Part shown: piece by piece, positions 6,153-10,761 of the stretch | Position numbering within the stretch: position 1 is the stretch's first letter | Layout: every line of letters starts with the position of its first letter | Source of the DNA: Microcaldota archaeon | Lineage (GTDB): Archaea > Micrarchaeota > Micrarchaeia > Micrarchaeales > CABMGC01 | Direction of reading: 5' to 3' | DNA length: 10,761 bases | Assembly: GCA_021850955.1 (NCBI GenBank) | Contig: JAJZKH010000016.1 | Span: 1 to 10,761 of the forward strand | Position numbers and translations under genes: made by a program | The notes under the pieces: generated by a model | Told to the model about the DNA's origin: nothing | Database searches by the model: none | What the model saw: the letters and a program-made list of their open reading frames with translations, nothing else

Positions 6153-7727
6153 ATGGAACTTAATATTTCCGAAAAAACAAGGCTTCCTGCACAGCTCATA
6201 ATGACTGGCAGGGGCTGTGTTATTGGCCAAAGCGGTTCTGGAAAATCATTTTTAATGGGCATAATAGCTGAAGAACTAGGCAAATTAAATCTGCCATTTT
6301 GCATAATAGATACCGAAGGCGAATATTCCTCGCTAAAGGAAACTCTTCCGAACATTCTTATAGTCGGCGGTAGCAGTGCTGATGTTTCTATTGATGTTGA
6401 TAAAGACAAACTTTTTCTATCTTCTATAAACAACGCGATACCGATAATACTTGACGTCTCAGATACCGTTCAAAAGACCGAGTATGTTTATAATGCGTTA
6501 TCCTCACTTTATAATATAGAAGAGAACTTAAGAAAACCTTTTCTTGTAATGATAGAAGAAGCAGATAAATTTGCTCCGCAAGTAGTTCATCAGAAAATAA
6601 ATATAATAGAGGAGTTAAGTGTAAGAGGACGAAAACGTGGAATAGGTCTTCTAATAGCTACTCAAAGGCCTAGCAACATAAGTAAAAATGTACTTTCACA
6701 ATGCTCATATGGTTTTATAGGTAAATTAACTATAGAAAATGATCTAAATGCAATAAGCCAACTTTTTTCAAGCAGAACTACTTTAGACGAAATAGTAAAT
6801 CTTGGAATTGGAGAGTTTATGCCATTTGGGATATCAGATAAAGAGAAGATAAAGGTCAAATCAAGACTGGCATTCCATATGGGCTCAACGCCCCAAATTG
6901 GTGAGTTCTCTGTAAATAATAAGTTTATGGCTGAATCTTTGATAAAAGAATTAAATTCAGAAAATAAAAACAAAGCTATGATACAAAAAGAAGAAAAAAA
7001 ATCTATTAAAAAATTAGAAAAACAAGTAAAAATAAATATAATAACTCCTAATATGCCAGAAGAGTATGCAAAAAATTATGCAAAAAAAGTTTCAAAAAAA
7101 GCCTTAGGTATTTTTGGAAAAAACATTGAAGATATAGATAAAATAGAAAAAAAATATATCCCTTCGACTTTTTACACTATACGAATACCAACAAACAAAA
7201 AAAGAGAGTTTGATGAATATTCGATATTATTGACAAAAGAAGGGTTTCCAGTAAAATTTAAAAATAAAATAATTATTAAAGTACCACAATTCAAATATCA
7301 AAAACTTTCTCCTTTAGAAGAAGAGATTCTTGCTGAAATTAGATTTAAAAAAACTATCAAAAAAATAGATATACTCAAAAATTATTCATCAAAAAGTAAA
7401 GGGATTTCTTTAGTTCTTCAAAGGTTAGCTTCAAGAAAACTTATCTATATAAAAAACGATAAAATATATTCTAATATGTATAAAGACTATGATATTAATT
7501 ATGGTCTGCCAAAAATAGAAGAAAATGTATCTTTGGAAGAGATAGAAGGAGAAGCAATAACGGCTAAACAAGCTATTATTGTGTTAAAATCATTATTCCC
7601 TACCTGCTATATAATCAACACTGCTTTGCTTTACATTCCAATATATGAAATAACCCTGAGGAATAAAAGTAAAGTACGTATTTTCAAGATAGATGCCGTA
7701 TTTGGAAAGGAATTATCATATATATAA
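6153..7727 (+). CDS. HerA/DUF87-type ATPase with C-terminal winged-helix-like region
   Basis: This 524-residue protein belongs to the FtsK-HerA branch of P-loop ATPases, hexameric motors that translocate DNA. Walker A is GQSGSGKS (25-32). Walker B is FLVMIEEADKFAP (130-142) with the acidic EEAD. A motif-3 glutamine sits in ATQRPS (169-174), and the arginine region is SVRGRKRG (156-163). The N-terminal HAS barrel of classic HerA is missing: the ATPase core begins within 20 residues of the start. After the core, a Lys/Glu-rich linker (about 265-335) leads to a segment ending in IIIKVPQF, then a winged-helix-like region (LSPLEEEILAEIRF...GISLVLQRLASRKLIYIKNDKIYS, 386-440), and a last small domain (about 470-524, YIPIYEITLRNKSKVRIFKID). 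The C-terminal half is visibly more AAA/Lys-rich than the core. It is divergent from the nuclease-like gene. The family call is firm; its DNA role is inferred. Confidence 0.88.
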   Translation: MELNISEKTRLPAQLIMTGRGCVIGQSGSGKSFLMGIIAEELGKLNLPFCIIDTEGEYSSLKETLPNILIVGGSSADVSIDVDKDKLFLSSINNAIPIILDVSDTVQKTEYVYNALSSLYNIEENLRKPFLVMIEEADKFAPQVVHQKINIIEELSVRGRKRGIGLLIATQRPSNISKNVLSQCSYGFIGKLTIENDLNAISQLFSSRTTLDEIVNLGIGEFMPFGISDKEKIKVKSRLAFHMGSTPQIGEFSVNNKFMAESLIKELNSENKNKAMIQKEEKKSIKKLEKQVKINIITPNMPEEYAKNYAKKVSKKALGIFGKNIEDIDKIEKKYIPSTFYTIRIPTNKKREFDEYSILLTKEGFPVKFKNKIIIKVPQFKYQKLSPLEEEILAEIRFKKTIKKIDILKNYSSKSKGISLVLQRLASRKLIYIKNDKIYSNMYKDYDINYGLPKIEENVSLEEIEGEAITAKQAIIVLKSLFPTCYIINTALLYIPIYEITLRNKSKVRIFKIDAVFGKELSYI

Positions 7728-7737
7728 TTTTATAATT

Positions 7738-7875
7738 TTATTTGCCTCTGTCCTTTTTTCTCTCTCCACAACTACATCCACAGTAACATTCTTTTTGGCA
7801 AACACATCCTCCAAAACATCCACATCTACAAGCTCCACCACATTCACAGCCTCCTCCTGCTCCTTGATTTGCCAT
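7738..7875 (-). CDS. Metallothionein-like small cysteine-rich protein
   Basis: This 45-residue protein was found by reading the minus strand. It starts MANQGAGGG and then has eleven Cys in 27 residues (positions 10, 12, 16, 18, 20, 24, 26, 30, 32, 34, 36), mostly as C-x-C and C-x3-C pairs with Gly between them, and ends in a basic tail (GERKKDRGK). There are no aromatic residues except F21 and Y31. This composition is that of metallothioneins, cytosolic thiolate proteins that hold Zn, Cu or Cd, though I cannot match it to a named family. A minus-strand box A (7907-7914) and the Shine-Dalgarno-like GTGAT three bases before the ATG support expression. It lies downstream of the glycosyltransferase gene on the same strand and converges with the HerA-like gene with ten bases between stop codons. 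The strongly Gly/Cys-coded TGT/GGA pattern amid AT-rich DNA argues against a chance frame. Confidence 0.85.
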   Translation of the reverse strand: MANQGAGGGCECGGACRCGCFGGCVCQKECYCGCSCGERKKDRGK

Positions 7876-7878
7876 AAT

Positions 7879-7883
7879 ATCAC
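7879..7883 (-). promoter_or_regulatory. Shine-Dalgarno-like site of the Cys-rich gene
   Basis: GTGAT on the minus strand is three bases before the ATG and complements the 3' end of archaeal 16S rRNA (AUCACCUCC). Most other genes here lack such a site and look leaderless, so this supports the start at 7875. Confidence 0.5.
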
Positions 7884-7906
7884 AATTAATACCTTAGCTA
7901 ATAATA

Positions 7907-7914
7907 CATATAAA
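7907..7914 (-). promoter_or_regulatory. Box A for the Cys-rich gene
   Basis: Minus-strand TTTATATG, inside atatttatatgtatt, is centred about 35 bases before the ATG at 7875. Transcription would start near 7885 and give a leader of about ten bases that contains the GTGAT site. It lies downstream of the glycosyltransferase stop, so the small gene has its own promoter. Confidence 0.55.
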
Positions 7915-7982
7915 TATAATACATCTTTTTAGGTTTTTACTTCTATAATTTTTGTTAATAAATAATTACTTTTTCACAAAAT

Positions 7983-9398
7983 TTAACATTTTAGAGTTTT
8001 ATTAAAATAAATATCAAAGTTTGTATTTTTGTACAAGTTTTGATTTGGATTTGTATAAACTCCATTGGGCGCAGTTCCTATTTGATTTAAAACTATACTT
8101 GGATAGTTTTTAATGCTGCTATTATAATAGTATGGAGAAAATGCTGTTATGTTATAATACCTCAAATAAACCCAATCATTAGAAACAAAGTTACAGTTGT
8201 AAAGATTAATACTTTTTAAATCAAGAACTATTGTGTTAAATACTGGATTTCCACTCCCTAGATAAATTCCTAAATTTGAGTTAAAGCTTAAAAAATAAAA
8301 TATTCCAAGCATTGATATTACAGAGACAAAAAACAGAATAATATCCGATTTTGAGATAATTTTATACTGCAAAGTTCTATTGTTTTTTATTGATAACTCT
8401 ATTATTTTTGTAACTATATATGCGATTAAAAAGCCTAATGAAGCGTATAAGAAATAAGCATATCTTGTCTGATCAAAAACATCTTCATGTAATCCTAATA
8501 TTATGAACTCCATAAAAGAAAAAACAAAAAATAATAGTAATAATCTTGTTTTTTTATCTATTAAAAAGTTTTTCTTAATTTTTTTAGTAATCTCAGAATC
8601 ATTTTTTCTAACATCAAAATATATAAAAAACGCAATTATCAAAAACGCAGGCAAGAAGTTTATCAATATATTAAATAATGCAGTTATAGATATCGCACTA
8701 GGGGCTGAACTTTCAAGAGACACATTTATTGAAGATAGATAACTATATAGTGGATTTCCATAAATGAGATAATTAAAGATAAGCCATGGTAAAGTCACTA
8801 ACGCAAAGCTTACATAACCTTTAAGGATATTCTTCCTACCATTCAATAGCAAAAGAATAGGCAAAAATATTAAAGTAGTATATTTTGCAAGGCACGCAAG
8901 TCCAAAAACTATTCCAGATTGCCATTTATTATCTGTTTCTAAGGAAAGAGCTATTATCATCAAAGAAAGTGATAGCATCTCTTCGCTATTAACTATGAAT
9001 GGAAATATAACTATATATGGTAAAACTATCAATGCTCCTGCTACGATGTAATTAATTTTGAATTTTTTTGAGAAATATACTGTTGCATAAAAAAGAAGTA
9101 AAACCATTATTATCAAATAAGCAATTATGGAATAATTTCCTAAAATTGGATAAAGAATCATAAAGACAGCTATGCTTAATGGAGCCCTGTACGATTCAAA
9201 ATAGCTATTTTTTGTTTCGACAATGCCAAAATTCATATAAGTTCTTCCGGTTGCAACTGCATTCCTTACAACTGTAACAAAATTACCTGAATCGGCAGAT
9301 TTAGCGCTTAAGTAGTGTGCTATAAAATCCCAGTCAACACCATTAACCATATAAAGTTTTGTTATTACTATGGCTAAAAGAAAGAAGAGAATTGCCAT
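7983..9398 (-). CDS. GT-C type membrane glycosyltransferase (PMT/GT39-like)
   Basis: This 471-residue multi-pass membrane protein resembles lipid-dependent GT-C glycosyltransferases, which move a sugar from a polyprenyl-phosphate donor on the outer face of the membrane. After the first hydrophobic helix (1-17) comes an outside loop with V21-D-W-D24, the acidic pair typical of the catalytic loop in this fold. Further on are YRAPLS (70-75), as in PMT_2 members, N-S-E-E (137-140) before another helix, and LHEDVFDQTRYAYFL (303-317). The last hundred residues (about 372-471) are polar and probably extracytoplasmic, with sequon-like NIT (416), NSS (426) and NKT (466). Acceptor and sugar are unknown; it lacks the WWDYG motif of AglB/STT3 oligosaccharyltransferase. 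The ATG at 9398 is 24 bases from a box A at 9419-9426. The short hydrophobic N-terminus, without basic residues before the helix, suits a leaderless start. Confidence 0.7.
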   Translation of the reverse strand: MAILFFLLAIVITKLYMVNGVDWDFIAHYLSAKSADSGNFVTVVRNAVATGRTYMNFGIVETKNSYFESYRAPLSIAVFMILYPILGNYSIIAYLIIMVLLLFYATVYFSKKFKINYIVAGALIVLPYIVIFPFIVNSEEMLSLSLMIIALSLETDNKWQSGIVFGLACLAKYTTLIFLPILLLLNGRKNILKGYVSFALVTLPWLIFNYLIYGNPLYSYLSSINVSLESSAPSAISITALFNILINFLPAFLIIAFFIYFDVRKNDSEITKKIKKNFLIDKKTRLLLLFFVFSFMEFIILGLHEDVFDQTRYAYFLYASLGFLIAYIVTKIIELSIKNNRTLQYKIISKSDIILFFVSVISMLGIFYFLSFNSNLGIYLGSGNPVFNTIVLDLKSINLYNCNFVSNDWVYLRYYNITAFSPYYYNSSIKNYPSIVLNQIGTAPNGVYTNPNQNLYKNTNFDIYFNKTLKC

Positions 9399-9418
9399 TA
9401 AAATAATTTTTTTATCCG

Positions 9419-9426
9419 TAATTAAA
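9419..9426 (-). promoter_or_regulatory. Box A for the glycosyltransferase gene
   Basis: Minus-strand TTTAATTA, preceded by purine-rich ttgagg, is centred about 24 bases before the ATG at 9398, as for a leaderless transcript. Confidence 0.45.
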
Positions 9427-9480
9427 CCTCAATCTATTAAGTATCTAAATAAATTTAAATTCATACTCTCACAATAAGTT

Positions 9481-9488
9481 TTTATATG
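9481..9488 (+). promoter_or_regulatory. trpS: Box A for tryptophanyl-tRNA synthetase
   Basis: TTTATATG is centred about 24 bases before the ATG at 9509, giving a leaderless message. It supports this ATG over the in-frame ATG at 9527. Confidence 0.6.
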
Positions 9489-9508
9489 CTTTATGTTAAT
9501 ATTACTTC

Positions 9509-10612
9509 ATGGTACAAGAAGAATTAATGGCTGAGAATACTAAACTAGTAGAAAAATTTGGAGCAAGTTACGTTTCAAAACTTTCTGATATCCCTGATTT
9601 CTATACATTCAGAAATGGGCTTATGTATACTCATCGGGAATTCGATCAATTTTATAAAGAACTTAAAAAAGGTTCTAAAAGTGCCATAGTTTCAGGTTTT
9701 AACGCAAGCGCATCAATGCATGTTGGTCATATGTCAGTTTTTGACACTAATCTATTTTTTCAGAAAGAGTTTGGAATTAAGATGTTCATTCCAATATCTG
9801 ATGATGAAAGCTATGTCTCACTCAAGGTAAAAACACAAGAAGAAGCTCTTAAAAACTCAATAATTCTTGCAAAAATGATGCTTGCTTATGGCTTTGATTC
9901 AAAAAATACAAATATAATCATAGATCAGTTTTACACTAATATTTACAATCTTGCAATAAAGCTTTCCCGTGGTATAACCTTATCTGAAATACGTGCAGTT
10001 TATGGTCATACTCCGGATCAAAATGCTGGTCTTCATTTTTATCCCGCAGTTCAATCTGCACATATACTTCTGCCCCAGGAGCACGGAATAAAAAACGTTC
10101 TGGTGCCTATAGGTCCAGATGAAGATGCGCATTTAAGAGTATGTAGGGGATTAGCAGATAAATTTGGATATAAAAAACCTGCGGTTCTACATACCTTTTT
10201 TCTTCCTGGTATTGATGGAAATAAAATGTCAAAATCAAAAAATAATGCTATTTTCCTTCTTGATGCTGAAAAAGAGATTAAAAAGAAAATAATGTCTGCA
10301 TTTAGCGGTGGTCAATCTAGCATAGAAGAACATAGAAAGTTGGGGGGAAATCCAGATATTGATATCGCTTACATATACTTAAAAAGTTACTTTTTAAAAG
10401 AAAATGAATCTAAAGAACTTTACGACTCTTATAAAAAAGGCAAGATTCTAAGCGGAGAGATAAAAACAATACTTTTAGAAAAAATTATGAAAAGAATAGA
10501 GGAGTTTCAAAAGCGCTATGAAAGCATAACTGTAAAAGACCTTGATCATGTGCTTCTTAAGAATGAATATGTAGACATAGAAAAAATATGCAATAAATTG
10601 AAACTATCTTAA
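9509..10612 (+). CDS. trpS: Tryptophanyl-tRNA synthetase (archaeal type)
   Basis: This cytosolic class Ic synthetase charges tRNA-Trp with tryptophan using ATP. At 367 residues it has the length of archaeal enzymes. The ATP-binding HIGH motif is HVGH (71-74, in SASMHVGHM) and the second signature is KMSKS (239-243, in GNKMSKSKNNAIF). Between them, SDDESYVSL (97-104), NAGLHFYPAVQSAH (172-185) and IGPDEDAHLRVCRGLADKFG (201-220) match the archaeal/eukaryotic TrpRS pattern better than TyrRS, which normally has YPLMQ and KMSSS. The C-terminal region (about 280-367) is the helical anticodon-binding part. The leaderless ATG at 9509 fits the box A spacing. Genes on both sides are unrelated, so it is probably transcribed alone. 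TrpRS is much more likely than TyrRS, but tryptophan specificity is by family resemblance. Confidence 0.88.
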   Translation: MVQEELMAENTKLVEKFGASYVSKLSDIPDFYTFRNGLMYTHREFDQFYKELKKGSKSAIVSGFNASASMHVGHMSVFDTNLFFQKEFGIKMFIPISDDESYVSLKVKTQEEALKNSIILAKMMLAYGFDSKNTNIIIDQFYTNIYNLAIKLSRGITLSEIRAVYGHTPDQNAGLHFYPAVQSAHILLPQEHGIKNVLVPIGPDEDAHLRVCRGLADKFGYKKPAVLHTFFLPGIDGNKMSKSKNNAIFLLDAEKEIKKKIMSAFSGGQSSIEEHRKLGGNPDIDIAYIYLKSYFLKENESKELYDSYKKGKILSGEIKTILLEKIMKRIEEFQKRYESITVKDLDHVLLKNEYVDIEKICNKLKLS

Positions 10613-10620
10613 CTGTACAC

Positions 10621-10630
10621 TTTAAATTAT
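10621..10630 (+). promoter_or_regulatory. Possible box A for a transcript entering the window end
   Basis: TTTAAATTAT follows the TrpRS stop by eight bases. Transcription would begin near 10650, just before the first hairpin at 10657. The T-rich stretch after it (10636-10643) could equally serve as the TrpRS terminator. Confidence 0.3.
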
Positions 10631-10656
10631 AAACTTTATTTTTAAATGGCACAAAG

Positions 10657-10743
10657 CCCTAAGGGATCTTACCTATTTTAATTGGTATTCTTATTAGATG
10701 CTTAGGGGTCTACACGAAGATTCTAGACAAGGATCTGTCTTGA
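10657..10743 (+). other. Two adjacent potential RNA hairpins, possible structured RNA
   Basis: Hairpin 1 pairs CCCTAAG (10657-10663) with CTTAGGG (10701-10707), and inside it ATCT (10666-10669) with AGAT (10696-10699) and ACC (10671-10673) with GGT (10684-10686). Hairpin 2 pairs AGACA (10725-10729) with TGTCT (10736-10740) around a six-base loop and may extend past a T-T mismatch through C10723-G10742 and T10722-A10743. I do not recognise it as rRNA, tRNA, SRP RNA or RNase P RNA. It may be the start of a non-coding RNA cut by the window end, or a leader. Confidence 0.3.
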
Positions 10744-10761
10744 TGTTTGACTGCTTAACAA
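10698..10761 (+). CDS. Possible start of a further reading frame, truncated by the window end
   Basis: An ATG at 10698 opens 21 codons to the window end (MLRGLHEDSRQGSVLMFDCL and on). An AT-rich element at 10674-10681 (TATTTTAA) lies about 20-24 bases before it. The residue mix is varied and protein-like, but the stretch is too short to judge, and it overlaps the hairpin arms at 10701-10707 and 10722-10743, so the coding and RNA readings compete. Confidence 0.25.
   Translation, partial: MLRGLHEDSRQGSVLMFDCLT

Noticed and set aside
7693..7932. Plus-strand frame rich in Thr and Ser opposite the Cys-rich gene
   Set aside because: Its Thr/Ser repeats are the antisense image of the TGT/GGA codons of the minus-strand gene; it overlaps the end of the HerA-like gene and has no promoter.
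9509..10612. Tyrosyl-tRNA synthetase instead of TrpRS
   Set aside because: The KMSKS segment and the FYPAVQSAH region fit TrpRS; the YPLMQ and KMSSS patterns of TyrRS are absent.
10646..10681. 11-codon frame MAQSPKGSYLF after trpS
   Set aside because: Too short, no Shine-Dalgarno site, and it overlaps the first arm of the hairpin; probably chance.
1..10761. CRISPR arrays, tRNA genes, insertion sequences
   Set aside because: No regularly spaced repeats, cloverleaf signatures, transposase frames or terminal inverted repeats were seen on either strand by eye.

Overview
The window reads as a stretch of AT-rich archaeal chromosome. Evidence for an archaeon: most genes have a TATA-like box A (TTTAWATA type) about 24-36 bases before the start codon with almost no leader. 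The tryptophanyl-tRNA synthetase and enolase are of archaeal type, and one gene encodes a HerA/DUF87-type ATPase. Very short intergenic gaps, an ATGA overlap and several small unrecognised proteins would suit a small-genome lineage such as a DPANN archaeon. That placement is an inference; there is no rRNA in the window to test it.

Layout. 1-303 (+) is the 3' end of a coiled-coil reading frame. Its first 48 bases are an exact copy of an internal piece of the next gene, so it may be an assembly join or a recent partial duplication. 367-2118 (+) encodes a CLC-type anion channel/transporter with two C-terminal CBS domains. 2155-3684 (+) is a tight three-gene unit with its own box A: a MazG-like nucleotide pyrophosphohydrolase, a TMEM175/DUF1211-type six-helix membrane protein (overlapping by 4 bases), and a CYTH-like protein that appears to lack the usual catalytic signature. 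3769-4983 (-) is enolase. 5123-5998 (-) is an unrecognised protein with a PD-(D/E)XK nuclease-like pattern, divergent from a HerA-like ATPase at 6153-7727 (+). 7738-7875 (-) is a 45-residue cysteine-rich, metallothionein-like gene. 7983-9398 (-) is a GT-C type membrane glycosyltransferase. 9509-10612 (+) is tryptophanyl-tRNA synthetase. The last ~145 bases carry two potential hairpins and perhaps the start of another gene or RNA. No stretch of 300 bases or more lacks a gene.

How the genes may work together. Enolase and TrpRS are housekeeping genes with their own promoters. The CLC protein and the TMEM175-like protein both concern ion balance. The latter is co-transcribed with two proteins of families that handle nucleotides or phosphorylated ligands, so an ion channel linked to nucleotide clean-up or signalling is a possible reading. 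The nuclease-like protein and HerA-like ATPase share one intergenic promoter region and resemble, in broad logic, the archaeal NurA-HerA and bacterial HerA-nuclease pairs. The most clear-cut overlooked item is the tiny Cys-rich protein, whose box A and Shine-Dalgarno-like GTGAT are both visible.
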